DNA of 64,000 bases from Castor canadensis (GCF_047511655.1 NC_133390.1:167482083-167546082); one strand, 5' to 3'. Numbered from the stretch's first letter, positions 48,930-61,435 are shown. Notes: generated from the sequence alone by a model not told the origin. Made by a program: numbers and translations.

Positions 48930-50880
48930 TTTTGCTAGCATAAGTTAATTGTACAAAGGGGTTTCATTGTGACATTTCCACACACACCATGTATTTTGAA
49001 TGACTCACCACCACATTCTTTTTCTCCCTCCCACTCCCTCTTGGGCCCTCCACAATAGTCCCCCTTTTAAAATCATACCATATCAACTTCTAAGGTCTAG
49101 GTTCAGAATATGAATAAAAACATGATACTTGTCTTTCTGAGCTTGGCTTATCTTGTTCAGCATGATGATCTATAGTTCCTTTCATAATTTCATTCTTCTT
49201 TATTACTGATAGTAGTGCATCACATAGACAGTTTTTAATCCATTGTTGGGTGCCTAGACTGACTCAGTAGTTTTGCTACTGTGAACAGTGCTGCAGTAAT
49301 AACAGGTATATGGGTATCTATTGTATGCTAACATTTCTTCAGTTACACACCAAATAGTGGTATCAGGTTCATCTGGAATCTCAATACTGATTTCCATAGT
49401 GGCTGTGCTAATTTACATTCCCACCAATAGTGTATAAGGGTCCCATTCCCACCACTCTGCATCCTCATTTTCATTTGTTTTCTTTTTTGTGGGACTAGGG
49501 CTTGAACTCAGGACTTCAGGCTTGCAAAGCAGGGACTCTACCACTTGAGCCACACCTCCGGTCCTCGTTGTTTATTTTCTTGATGATAGCCACCCTAACT
49601 GGGTGTGTTTGATCTGCATTTCCTCTGTGGCTAAGCAAGCTGAGCATATCTTCATGTATTTATTCATGTACTTGTTCTTTTGAAAACTGTTCAGTTTATT
49701 TGCCCATTAATTAATTGGGCTATTTGTTCTTTTGGTGCTTATTTTTTTGACCTCTATATATTCTGGATAGTAATCCTTTGATGAGTAGCTTGCAAAGATT
49801 TTCTCCCAATTTGTAGGTTACTTTTATCCTTCTGGTGATTGCTTCTTTTGATTACAAAAAATTTTTAATTTGATTCAATCCAATTTGTTAATTCTTGCTC
49901 TTTCCTGAGCAAGTTCTAGTCAGAAAGCCATCACCTATGCATATATCCTCAAGTGTTTTCCTTTAGTAGTTTTAAAATTTCAGGTCTTATATTATGTCCT
50001 TATCACATTGGCCATTTGGAGCCATTAAATTTTCAAAGATTTTTTTCTGTCCTCCACTCTTTCATCTGTCTTGCTGTAAAACTCCCATTATGTGCAATCT
50101 GGCACACCTGGTAGTATCCCACAAGTCTGTTAGTCTCCAATCATTTCTTCCTTATTTTTTCGTTCTGGTTGTTCTCAGTATTTTTAAATGTTCTCCACAC
50201 TGAATATTCTGAACTGACTTATTTTCACATTTGCTAGTTGTTACCTCTGCTTGTTCAAATATGCTGTTGAACACCTCTAGACAATATCTTATTTCAGTTG
50301 TACTTTTTAGCTCCACATTTTCTTTTGGGTATCCTTTTATAATTGCTATCTTTAAGTTAATATTTCTATTTGATGGGTTGTCATTTCTCTGGTATTCTTC
50401 AGTTCTTTGTCCATAGTTTCTTTTCAGTCTTTAAGTCTATGATTTAAAGTCCTCATGTTATAACTCTAATGCCAGGGATTAGAGTTAGAATTTTGTTAAT
50501 TCTTTTTCCTGTATATGGACTTGTTGCTGCTTCCTTTCATGTCTTACAAGTTGTGGTGAAAACTGCATATCTGGAATATTATATCATAGGAATTCTGGAA
50601 AAATCTTTACACCCATGTACCATAGGGGTGATTTTGCCATTTGTTGCTTGTGGGTGTTTACTATAATGTATTGATTTATTACATTTCTAACACATTTTTG
50701 TAAACTCTATAGTCTTTGTCATGGGTGACCATGAAAGCCTGAGATCCTAGCTGAGTAGTCATTAATGCTGACAGGGTTTCCTTAAAAGCCTGGAGCCTAA
50801 AACAAAAAAGAGAACAATTATTTTCCCCGTCTTTGTAGGCAGATTCTGTGTTGTTGTGCTCTCTTGATGCTAGCCAACTC
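48930..50880 (-). mobile_element. L1 3'UTR and ORF2 C-terminal part, then an old L1/HAL1-like segment
   Basis: It starts 'ttgctagcataagttaattgtac', with late ORF2 text to about 49960 and an ID SINE at 49480-49570. 49960-50880 continues with the segment that also occurs at 38540-39070. Confidence 0.6.
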
Positions 50881-52234
50881 ATTTAAACTTCAGCGTTAGC
50901 CTTCATAGATGCCCTTCTGGTCCTGAGTGAAGGCAAGCCAGTGGTAAAAGTGATTCATAGATGGTCTCTGAGCATGCACCAAGTGCATCCTGTGCTAGGA
51001 ACACTATCATAAACTTCTCCATTCCTGAGTCTGTCTGGAGATTTAACAAGATCCTTTAATCCCATCTGATCTTCTCTCCCAACCTTTTCATTGCTTGAGA
51101 TCTCAGTACATCTATCCTTTCCTAAATTTTCTCCCTTGCCCTAGGCTTTTGCATCCAATATTTTTGACTTGTGAATTTCTAGGGAGGAGAGAGACATAAG
51201 AAAGAGTAATAGAATATGACCCAAGTACCTTATATCTATATATGAAAATGTCATGATGAAAATCCTTATTATGCACAATTTAATATATACCAATAAAAAC
51301 AGATGAAAGTTTGTTAGCTGAAGCCACCCAGGAAACTTCCCAGCTCTGGGAATGCCATTGCACTGATCTTTGTGGAAGTTGCCATATAGCTCACAACACA
51401 GCCATAGGTTAGTGGGCATACCATGGTTTTCAGCTCTACCACTTGTTCCAAGACTGTGGTCTTGGGACACTCAGTTTAATGGCTAACATTGAACTGAGCC
51501 ATGGAACTTGTACAGAGATTGTTTAAAATAAGCAGTGCTCTCTTACTGCAAGTAAGTCCTTTCTTCATTAAATTTTCCCATAGCTGTTATAAGTTTTGAT
51601 CAGTTTTGGTGGAGGAGAGCTCCCCATAGCAGCCCTGAGGTGTCGAGAACAGCTTCAGTGGTCATGAGGCTATCCCAACTAAACCCTGGAAAAAGCAGCT
51701 GCTTGACTGAAAGCTCCTGCTGTTTCTAGGAGGGCAGAAAGTACAATTATCTGGGCTTCCAATCAAGTTTCTAGGATGGAGGCAGCATTGATCATGTCCT
51801 GACTGAATTGGGGACAGAGGAAATAGGCAAAGAGATCCCAAGTCCAGCCTGATCTATGCCCTATCAGGTGCTGCTGGTAGAACCCCAGTAGCTGGGTTTG
51901 AGGGTCAGGGTTGATAGCAGCTATTGACTAAGCCATAGCTCATGTCAGGGTTGCAGAAGCCAGTGGCCACTTAGAAGTGGTTGAACTACAGAAGAAGCTG
52001 GGAAACACCAGTGATCATTACCCTCCCTGCAGCACTAGAGGTAGCCTAGCAGCTGGGCAAGCTGAAGGTGTGGGATGGAAGTCAGTCAGACATAATCATG
52101 ACCTATTTGCCTGTCAAAGGAAAACAAGGAGGAGTGTTCCTCAGAAAGTGTTGAGCCTCACTGTTGTGTGCCAATTGCTCATAGTAATTGCTTATCATCT
52201 TTTTTCCTATCTGTGGCATCAGTTGTGGTGCCTT
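50881..52234. other. Unassigned; second half L1-5'UTR-like
   Basis: 50.9-51.5 kb shows nothing recognisable. 51.6-52.2 kb has the GC-richer, 'cagctgggcaagctgaagg' style text seen in L1 5'UTRs, but I cannot align it to a named element. Confidence 0.3.
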
Positions 52235-53170
52235 CTTTTTTATTGGTGGGATTAGGGTTTGAACTCAGGGCTTTGTTCTTGCAAAGCAAGTGCCCTACTA
52301 CTAGTAATGACTCCTTTTTTTTTTTTTTCTGACTTTGAGTCTTTTCTCCTTTCTTTGTTAATTAGCTACAGGTTTGTCAATTTTATTTTGAAAACCCCAA
52401 TTTTTAGTTCTGTTTATTTTCTTCCTATTTTTAAAATGTTGTTTATACCTGCTCTCACTTTTTTTTCTCTTTGCTAATTTTGGGCTTATTTTTGTTCTTC
52501 AGTTTCCAGCTGTTCAGGTGTACAGTCAGTTGGTTTATTTGAGGGATTTTTTTTTATGGCACTGGGGATAGAACCCCAGGGCCTTATGTCTGCTAGTCAA
52601 GTGCTGTACGATTGCACTTATCCCCATAGCTTGGTATCTTTTTTTTATATAGGAGGTTATCACTACAACTTTACTCAGTACTGCATCTTCTACATCCTAT
52701 AAGCTTTTGTATTTTATATTTCTTAATTTGCCTCAAGATATTTTCCAATTTCTTTTTTGATTTATACTTTTGATAATTGGTTGCCCAAATGTGTATTATT
52801 GCATATCCAAATATTTGTGAATATTCCATTTTTCCTTTAGCTAACTTCATTCCATTGTGTTTGAAAGAGAGTAAGTAAGATTTCAATCTTTAAGTTGTTA
52901 AGACTTGTTTTGTGACCTGATATTCCCTATGCAGTGAGTGTAAGAGAAAATGTATATTCTGCTGTCAGATGGAATGTTTTGTACATGTCTGTTAGGTCCT
53001 TTTAGTCTATAATGTTCAATCCTCTGTTTCTTTATTAATATTCTCTCTTGTATGTTCTATCCACTATCAAAGGTAAGCTATTGACGTCTCCTACTATTAC
53101 TGTTTTGCTGTATATCTCTCCATTTGAATCTGCCGATTCATGCTTTGTTTATTTAGATGCTGTGATTGTG
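52235..53170 (-). mobile_element. Ancient L1 ORF2 fragment with two SINE pieces
   Basis: SINE pieces lie at 52235-52305 and 52545-52640. The L1 text ('tttgttaattagctacaggtttgtcaattttattttg', 'ctaacttcattccattgtg') parallels 2880-4000, so both are the same old family. Confidence 0.6.
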
Positions 53171-53179
53171 AGACCATGT

Positions 53180-54280
53180 GAATTGATTTTTAAAATTTTA
53201 AATATTTTTATTATCATATATATTTGCGTATGTGGGAGTTTCATTGTGATGTTTCCATATAAACATGTCTTGATTAGACTCATTCCCCATCATTCCCTCT
53301 CCCCCCCCTCTTTAAACAATTTCAACTGGTTTCACTGCTCCATTTTTATATAAGTATACAAAGTACTTCTGTCATATTCACTTTCCTTTACTCTCTCTGC
53401 TCACTGTCCATACTCTCATTAGCACCTACCCCATTCCTGTCCTGCATTTTTTTCTTTTTTCTAATTTTATTTTTGAATTACTTTAAAAATATGAGGAAGT
53501 TCATTGTGATAATTCCATACATGCATACAGTGTACCTGAACAAGTTCCTGCCTCCATTATATTTCCATTCTCCTTTTTCCTCCCTCACTTTCAATCAGTG
53601 TTTGAAATCAGAGTTTCATTATGCTGTCTTCATATGTATATATGTATCATACTTATATCCTCTTCATCCCTCAGTATCCTTTCCTTTTCCTTTCCCTTCC
53701 CCCACTGATCCCCCCAGACAGTTCTCCATATACATTCATGTCCCATTGTCATCATCATCATTTTCAAGTCTAGGTTCCACAAATGAGCAAGAACATGTGA
53801 TGTTTGGCCTTTTGAGCTTGGCTTGTCTTACTCAGAATGATGATCTTTAGTTTCATTCATTTTCCTGAAAATTACATAATTTAACTTTTCCTTATGGCTG
53901 AGTAAATATTCTGTGATGTGTTTGTGCACATGTGTGTATGTTTGTATGTATACATACATATATATATATATATTTTTTTCTTTATCCATTCATTGGTTGT
54001 TGGGCACCTCTGTTGTTTCCACAGTTGGAAACCTTGTGAAGACAGCTGTGATAAATATGTGCATGCAGGTATCCCTCTTTCTTACGTATTGACTTATACT
54101 CCTTCAAATATATGCCCAAGAATGGTATGGTGGAGTCATAAGGTAAGTCTATGTTTTGTTTTTTTTTTAAGGAAATGCTATATGACTTTCATAATGGTTG
54201 CACTAGTTTAAATTCCCATCAATAGTGTGTGTTGTTGATGAGAATCTTTTCTCTTCCACATCCTCATCAGCATTTGTTGT
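53180..54280 (-). mobile_element. L1 3'UTR and ORF2 end, with a duplicated 3'UTR start
   Basis: Two successive 3'UTR starts are seen ('gggagtttcattgtgatgtttccatat' at about 53235 and 'gaagttcattgtgataattccatac' at about 53495). They are followed by 'gcttgtcttactcagaatgatgatc' and ORF2 C-terminal text. Confidence 0.6.
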
Positions 54281-54284
54281 TTGA

Positions 54285-54500
54285 CTTCTCAAAATTCAAG
54301 AAAGAAAGAAAGGAAGGAAGACAAAAGAAAGAAAGAATGAATTTGGGGCCTAAACTACTCCTTTGGAAAAGAGATTATACCTATAAGGTCCCTATTTCCA
54401 AATAGCTTCACATTTTGAAGTGCTGTGAATTAAGATTGAAATTATCAGTTTGGGAGATAACCTAATTTAGTATACAACAATCTTTCCTTTTTCTCCAACT
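54285..54500 (-). mobile_element. MaLR-like LTR end next to a GAAA repeat
   Basis: (GAAA)n-like sequence at 54297-54340 is followed by 'aaggtccctatttccaaatagcttcacattttgaagtgctg', the reverse of MLT1-type LTR text. Confidence 0.55.
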
Positions 54501-55809
54501 ATTCCATGTCCTTCTCACAAGTAAAAATATTTATTCCATTCTAAAAATCCCCAAAGTCTACCCTATTCTATCCTTGGCTTAAAATAGAAAATATTAATTT
54601 ATGTTTTTAAAATAAGGTACTTATGATACGGTAAATCTTGGAAAACTTCCCCACTTTTGAACTGTGAAACTGCAGAAGTAATGTATTTCTAGAACACAGT
54701 GTGGAACAAATACACAATAGATATGCCTAATCCAAAGAGAGAAATGGCAGGAAGTATGGACTCATGCCCCCAAATGCCCATAATACAGAAGAGACAAACC
54801 CACTCTATTTTCAAGCCTCAGAATAATTCTCTGTATTTACATGGTCTGTTGACTGGACACACAGACATGGTGGCCAAGCCCTCTGAAGGACCTGCCATTT
54901 GTGCCTAACAATGTAGCTAACATTCTAGAATTAAAGTGATGGTGGCCCCGGACCCTGGATAGACATATGCCTCTGGAGCTTCTGGTGGCCAGGTGGTAGC
55001 CTGTTATCATTTGACCACACTCAGAGTCATTCTTCCTTTTTCACATAGTTCAAACGTGCTCTTGACTAAGTAACCATCAGTCCAGTCTCTGCTTAGGCAA
55101 TCAGCGAAGTGTGATAGCTTTACTTCATTTCATTCAATATCTGTGAATTGACTTTCAAGATTGCTACATGAAACTTTTCCATGTAGTCATGTGGGACTTA
55201 AGCTTGGAGAGAAAAACAGATTTTACTGAGGGTGGAAAAGATAGGCTGCTGTGACAGAGATGGAATTATCCTTGGGCAATTTTTGACCCCTCCATCTTAG
55301 TTTTAGCTCCTGGATGATTTGGCATCCTGGAAGCTTCCTTAGGAACTGTAAAGAAGGATGTTTACGCAGCAAATATCCCATTTTTGTAAAAGGTTAAAGG
55401 TATACAATCTGAAGAGAAATCAGAGTGTAAATATTCCATTTGGAAACATCTCTCCCAAACCTTTGCAGCTGGTCCATTGGTCTGTCTCTCCACAGATGAC
55501 ATGGTTTAACCCGCTGCCTCTTGCTGAAGAGGCAAAGATTTAACGTGTCATTCTTTGGGACATTTGCATCTTAAAGGATGGAGGATGATCAGAATACTTG
55601 AGCTAGCTTGGGAATGTGCTACTGTGACTGGTGGAATTGAAGGCCCCGGTGTACCTGGGATTTCCATGGCCTGTTGCAGTTCATCTGTCATTTATGAGAG
55701 GTTGTTAGTTTCCCACTTGGGAGTCTCATTAGAATTAAGACCATGAGGGACTTTAGGCTTGGTCTCAGGTGGCACACAGGGTAACTGGCAGAGTTCCAGC
55801 ATCCTGTTT

Positions 55810-56255
55810 TTTATGTTGTTGAGGTTTGAACTCAGGGCTTTGCATTTGCTAGGTGGATGCTCTACCACTTGATCCACACCTCCACTCTTTTTGCTCTGGT
55901 TATTTTGGCTATCTCCTGGGCTTTTTTCCCAGTCCAGCCTGGACCACCGTCCTCCTGTCTTATGCTTCCCACCATAGTAGCTGGGATGACAGGTGCATAC
56001 CACCATGCTTAGCTTTTTTCTCTTGAGATGGAGTCTTGCAAACATTTTGGTCCTGGCTGGCCTGGGACCATGATCCTTCCAAACCCAAGCCTCCCATGTA
56101 GCTACAGATGACAAGTTCATGCTACTGCACCCAGCTATTGGTTGAGATGAGGTCTCACTTTTTTGCCTTGGCTGGCCCTGAACCACAATCCTCCTGATCC
56201 TAGTCTCCTAAGTAGCTAAGGTTACAGGCACAAGCCACCAGTGCCCAAGCAGCAC
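55810..56255 (-). repeat. B1-dID SINE block
   Basis: An ID unit ('gttgaggtttgaactcagggctttgc') is followed by three B1-like units, each with 'gtagctgggatgacagg' or 'agtagctaaggttacagg' type ends. The open frame on the minus strand (56186-55692) is repeat-derived. Confidence 0.75.
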
Positions 56256-56417
56256 CCTGTTTTAAATGTCTGGCTTCTATTCAGAAATCTAAAAATACTA
56301 ATAGTCTAAGATACTGATATACTAATACTCCTTGTATTTTAGGACTGTCCATTTCAGGACTGCCTCTTAGTCCCTAAACCTGAAGTAACCAAGAAATCTC
56401 AGAAGTCAAAAGCAAGT

Positions 56418-56592
56418 GATGCAGAAAGTGATATTTTTATTGGAAAGCACAAGTATGAGGAAGCTCCAGGTTTAGAAATTCTAAAGAAAAGCAGATGAGA
56501 GTAGTTGGTGACATCCATGGACCAGGGATCATAGACTGCATGGGGGTTTGCATCTTGAAGACATCACAAATTTTACTCAGATCAGGTGAGCC
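56418..56592 (-). other. 3'UTR exon (exon 3) of the intact SVS-type gene, with poly(A) signal
   Basis: It begins after a TTTTCCTAG acceptor (56594-56593) and reads GGCTCACCTGATCTGAG. AATAAA lies at 56441-56436, and cleavage is expected about 15-25 bases later. A separate, entirely non-coding third exon is the hallmark of REST-family (semenogelin/SVS/trappin) genes. The plus copy has the same exon at 44925-45100. Confidence 0.8.
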
Positions 56593-57469
56593 CTAGGAAA
56601 AGAGAGGACAATGTGGTGTTGTGATGAGAGTGAAGAGTAGAAGGTTGGGATGACTTATACGACCCTCATCCCTTTCAGTATTAGTTGGACCAGCTTATGT
56701 ACATTAGGGTGGTAGGAAACCAATGATAAACTAGATCCATTGCTTCTGTTACTTGCTCTCTCTTCAGATGAAACATTACTTAGCACAGAACTGCAGGGAA
56801 CATAATTTTCCTTTCTTGGGTTTCAGATTTATTTCCTGACACTGCAAATGTGCAGCTGGGAAATGTGGATGCTTACTACCTCTGTTATCTATTTTTAAAC
56901 TCTCCTGTATCACAAACAAGTATTTTTCTTTGTATTCATTCCCTTCCTGTATTCTGAGGGATAAAGCATCAAATTCTTAGATCTGTGGTCTCTGAAGGAG
57001 GATAGATGTACCCTAACAAGGATGCAAGAACTCTCATTGGTGTGCAGAAAGAGAATATTAACTTGTGATTATTTATACCAATATAAGCAAGAAATAAAGT
57101 TTTACTGATTCAATGTATAAGAATTAACATTACATCATAAACTTATAAATATGCTGACATAGGGGGTACATGTTAAAAATTTTTATCTGGTAAGGAAAAA
57201 CCACTGAAAATACTTACTAAGGACAGGAATTCAGGACCCAGTGATAGCCCAGGTAGCTTTCTATTCCTCTATCAGGTGCTCACCTCACCAGGAAATGGTA
57301 CTCATCTTCTCAAAAGCTTGTAACACAGCACTTTCACTGATGTGGACAGTAAGAATCAATCCCATAATGGTTCCAGGGACTCCTCATGTACCACTTCTAA
57401 ACATTGGGGTAGGTATCACCCCTGTTTGGTAAGAAACTTACCTCAGTATTGGTGCTGGCATTCAGTTGC

Positions 57470-58262
57470 TCACTGAAGGAATTGTTCTATAGACTCCTGT
57501 CCATATTTGACTTGCCCTCCCTTTACAAATTGTTGCTGTTCTTGATCTTCAGCAGGAAATTTTGATTGCCCTCTATATGAGATTTGCTGCCTTTCATGAT
57601 ATTTTGTGCCCTTTGGTCCCTGGAAAAATGAGCCTCCTCTTGCTTTCACGGACATGCCCTTTGTACGAAGTTGTGTCTGGCTATCCACGCCATGTGCTGT
57701 TCTGTGCTCACTGTGCCTAGTAGAAATGATTTTGGATCTTTGTTGGGCAAGACCTCCATCTTGGCAAAATCCATCTTGTGTTTGAGATATATATTCTTCT
57801 TTAGTTTGTGTTTGCCTCACGCCAGGATCAGATATCTGGTGTTTACTTTGTGAGATAAAACTTTCTGCAGATTTAATTGATTGTGAGCCTTTTAGTCCGT
57901 GAAGCTGTTGACCTTTCTGTGTAAGTAGATAGTCATATGCTGCATCTGCCATCTGGCTTTTCACCTGACCTGGTAAGTAATAATATAAATGTTTAAGTTA
58001 CGTTATCTCCAGAGTCTCTTTCCAGAACTCACCGCTGTTCTCACAACAGATTTGGATTTGGGGGGCAAAAACTCCATTCCCAATGAGGAGAAGGCCTGCC
58101 TGAATATACTTCTGCTCTCACCGAAGTAACCTTAGGGGACATTCTCCCTGAAGCGTCTTTCTCCCAGCTAACCCTCCCCCACTCACCATGGAATGCATTC
58201 ACAGCAGCTTGCTTCTCCAGAATGAGGAGCAGAGAAAGGATGAAGAAGACGGTGGACTTCAT
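57470..58262 (-). CDS. Semenogelin/SVS-type seminal vesicle secretory protein, 191 aa
   Basis: Coding exon 1 is 58262-58187 and exon 2 is 57969-57470, joined in phase 1. The donor is CATG|GTGAGT and the acceptor is TTACCAG. Residues 1-23 are a signal peptide (MKSTVFFILSLLLILEKQAA), nearly the family signature. The mature part is polar and Lys/Gln/Ser/Gly-rich (VKSQMADAAYDYLLTQKGQQ, LHGLKGSQ, GTKYHERQQISYRGQ). It has one cysteine (residue 94) and no folded domain. This is the composition of transglutaminase substrates that are cross-linked into the seminal coagulum or copulatory plug. After the stop (57472-57470) exon 2 runs on to a GAG|GTAAGT donor at 57442, then the 3'UTR exon. No internal stops or frameshifts are present. 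It lies on the minus strand opposite its decayed inverted partner at 42.6 kb. Which SVS/SEMG orthologue it is cannot be told, because the mature region evolves too fast. Confidence 0.87.
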
Positions 58263-58305
58263 TTTGCCAGGAAGGGCCTTGGTTGAGAGCTGAGAGGAGC
58301 TTCTC

Positions 58306-58313
58306 ATTTATAT
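58306..58313 (-). promoter_or_regulatory. TATA box of the intact SVS-type gene
   Basis: GATATAAATG on the minus strand, about 50 bases before the ATG, puts transcription start near 58283. The next 80-90 bases upstream are conserved with the plus copy, including CAGCCACACCCATGG and a TTTTTAACATCAG block. Confidence 0.8.
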
Positions 58314-58640
58314 CTTACTTGACTGTGTGTGCCATGGGTGTGGCTGATGTTAAAAAGCCCTGCCTTTCTCACTTATCTGTAGTGCTATCTTCCTCTCCTC
58401 AGCTGGGGGCATGGCCAATGTCTCTAGGGATTTTGAACAGGGACATAATATCAGAGACTTTTAGAAATTCAGTGTAGAGTTGGGAATGGGATTCACTTTA
58501 GGCTACCAGGGTGTGATCAAGCTTGTCCAAGTATAGAATTCATGATTCAAAATCTCCATCACAGATATAACTCTGTAGTTCTGCTTGTTTCAGTTTGAGC
58601 TTGAAGCTACATTCTCTTTTACCTGAAAAGGAGCAATCGT

Positions 58641-60171
58641 AGATGAAGAAAGACACAGAAGACAATTGGGCTTATGAGAGGCAAAAGAAAGGAAGCTTTA
58701 AGAATAAATTGGTAGGGTTGAAAATGTTGCTCAGTGGTACTTTCCTATCATTCGTTAAGCCCTCAGTTCAATCCTCAGCTTGGAAGATAAAAAATAATGA
58801 GTGGGGCACATGGATATCAAAAGTTGCCATGACATTCATAACTATAATCACTGACATGTTGCTGAAAGCTGTCAAGTATTTTATACTCATGTAATTAAGA
58901 AATTGCTTCTTGCTTGTGTGTTTAGTTGATTAATACAGTTGTGGTGAGCTGTCAGCTGGAGGATGGAGAGCAGTAGCAACCTTTTCACCGTGTCTGCATG
59001 TGTAGTGGAATGAGAACTGGAGGGTGAGGTGAACTGAAGACATGGTTTTTTTTTGTTTGTTTGTTTGTTTTTGTTTTTTAAAGAGAGAGATGTTTTAACA
59101 TGTTTGAATGGTGATAGAAATGACTGCTAGAAAAAGAAGGAGGAATGTTGGTTTCCCTCTGGGCATGTGTGCATACCTGTAATCCCAACTACTCAGGAGG
59201 CAAAGACAGGAGGATTGCAAGTTCGATGCTAGCCCAGACCCTATTTCAAAAATAAAATAAATAAAAACAAAAGGGTTGAAGGCATAGTTCAAGTGGTAGA
59301 GCATTTATCTAACAAATAGGAGATTCTGGTTTCAATTTCCAATACTGAAGAAAAAAAGCATTTCTTGGTTTTTTTTTTGAAAGTTTTAGCAAGGATTTAT
59401 TTCAATATAACAGGATAAAGTACATAAAAGGCATGGGGGTGGAGAGAAAAAGAAAGAGAAAGAAACATTTCCTGCCTTCATGCATGAAATGGGAGCAAAG
59501 ATTCCAAAAAGAATTTCTTTTCAAATTTTGTTATGAAATCTACTTAAAGTACAGAGTATATTTTTAATGGAAATCATTTCCAATGAAGGTGTTAAACTGC
59601 TGCACTCCCCACAGGATGTTAGGAATATTTAGCAACACTGATGAATTTATTGATATATCGAGACTGGATGAAAAGTTAGTATTTCTACTTTATGTACAAG
59701 TGTTCTTTTCTGCAATTGTGACAACAGCCTACTGGGTCCAGTTGATGTTCCTTCACATTAACTCATGAAGACACAGCACAGAATATAAGAGGGTCCCCAC
59801 AGTGGACTGGTACGCATGCAGAGCGGCATAGGGGGTTGGTTCTAAAGGGAAGATGGTTCAAAAATATATTTTCTATCATTCTATCCTAAAATTCTAGTAG
59901 ATCATAGGGACTGCTGTATGAAAGGGAAAAGAAAGGATGAGCTCTGTTTTTATGAAAAGAAAATGCATTAAAAAGTAAAACAACATAAGCCATATGAACT
60001 CCAGGGTTTTGCTGTGGTTTCCTATCAAAGTTATCTCTTTGTCTTTGGAGTGGCAATTATTTCTCAAAGCAGAGATGTCAGCAGATTACATTAAAATTAT
60101 TCTGACATGAGGTTGCTTACTGTGCCTGATTACCTTTGCACTACTCCCACTTTTTTTTTTTTTTTTGGATA
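58641..60171. other. Intergenic sequence with SINEs
   Basis: A plus-strand ID piece lies at 58705-58790. A plus-strand B1-dID dimer lies at 59140-59355 (B1 part 'cctgtaatcccaactactcaggagg', then an ID part). Other sequence to 60171 is unassigned, including a reverse AATAAA next to a T-run near 59370-59400 that could be the 3' end of a retrocopy. Confidence 0.45.
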
Positions 60172-60720
60172 AAATACCAGGAAATGTTCCTTTCAGAGTT
60201 TACTAGTAAAAGAAAGGAGCTGATAACTTTGATCATACTTTTGAAGTAAAAACCAAATTCCTTGTCTAATCCAGTGTGCAAGAGATACAGATAAAACCAA
60301 GGGGTCAAGACTTGAAAAACACAAGAGGTGAAGAAATAAGATTAGGTTATAATACACATATCAGAAGAGAATTCATTGAAATTAAAAAATCATTTCAAAA
60401 CTCATGATGCAAAATTCTGGTAAAAATGAAACCAGAAACCAGCAATTTGGAAAGAAGAAAAGCAAGTAGCTGACAAATCATGGATATTGCTTCTTTATAG
60501 CTGAAACAAAACTATTTCTGGAAAAATTTTAAAATGTGAAACATCTTGAAATGGACAAAATCTGACTTGAGAATGGAAAACAATGTGCTCAATGAACAAA
60601 AGTGGACAATTAAAAGAGTTTTACCTTTTTATGCTAAGTTACTTAGAAATTTAGAACAGATAAAAAATGAATTATGCTAAGAATAGATAAAAGCCCCAAA
60701 CTGTATAAATATCATGAAAG
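60172..60720 (+). repeat. Unclassified repeat, copy 2 (pair with 33860-34690)
   Basis: It aligns in the same orientation with 33860-34690 apart from the SINE in the other copy. It is not part of the inverted duplication, which would require opposite orientation. Confidence 0.5.
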
Positions 60721-61060
60721 AAGTATAAAAAGCAGTTTAAAATCTTCTACCCCCAGCTCACAAAGTGCTAGGTCCAGGGGATTATAAAATGGGGCAACAA
60801 CATCAGAGAAATCGTGGTAGAAAGGCCATGCAGACAGTTCTTCAGACTGCAGAGGTGGAGAGGAAGTAAGCACCATGTTAACAAGTGCAGGAGCAGGAGG
60901 GGTAACAGGAGTTTCCATCAAATTTAGATCAGTTGGGAAAGTCAAGACCACCTGCTCTACCACTAGCATTTAGTGGAGTGCTGGTATCCAAATTATAGCC
61001 GTAATAACCAGGTGGATTCTGAGTAGCAGGAAAAACCCTAGAGAGCTATGAAGCCCATAA
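60712..61060 (-). pseudogene. Possible retrocopy fragment, not recognised
   Basis: The minus strand has a compact open frame (60969-60712) rich in Pro/Leu/Ser (for example ETPVTPPAPALVNMVLTSS and SAWPFYHDFSDVVAPFYNP). In a neighbouring frame just upstream lies GYNLDTSTPLNASG. The flow across a frame change suggests an old processed pseudogene of a cellular protein. I cannot name the parent, and a chance frame is possible. Confidence 0.3.
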
Positions 61061-61184
61061 TACCCTCTGGTCCTCATCCTCAGAAATCACAATATTGATA
61101 TGTCCTGTGAACTAAGGCATTATCTCCATATTTCCTAATCATCCAAAGTGTGCCTGATAAGCGGAAATCAATCTAAAACTAGGT

Positions 61185-61435
61185 GAATGGATAATCTCAG
61201 CATTTTTATTGTTATAACATATGTGTGACATAAAATTTACCATATTAACCATTTTCACTTTTCAACTAAGTGACATTGCCACTATCCATCCAAATCTTTT
61301 TCATGATTCCAACCTGAATCTAAGTATCATTAAGGTATAACTTCACATTACCCCCATCCCAATCCCTGGTGACCAATGTTCTACTGTGTCAGTACAAATT
61401 TCATGACTGTTCATTTCATTCAAGCTGAACAATAT
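61185..61435 (-). mobile_element. Old L1 3'UTR-like fragment
   Basis: 'gacataaaatttaccatattaaccattttcac', 'ccactatccatccaaatc' and 'ccctggtgaccaatgttctac' are well-known old L1 3'-end phrases in reverse. Confidence 0.55.

Larger units (their letters stand above)
54675..58640 (-). repeat. Inverted duplication, minus arm
   Basis: Reverse-complement counterpart of 42020-46345. It carries the intact SVS-type gene. A private B1-dID SINE block at 55810-56255 is absent from the plus arm and lies in the 3' flank of the gene. Confidence 0.85.

Noticed and set aside
55692-56186. 164-codon minus-strand frame
   Set aside because: It runs through B1-dID SINE units and matches translated SINE sequence, not a protein family.
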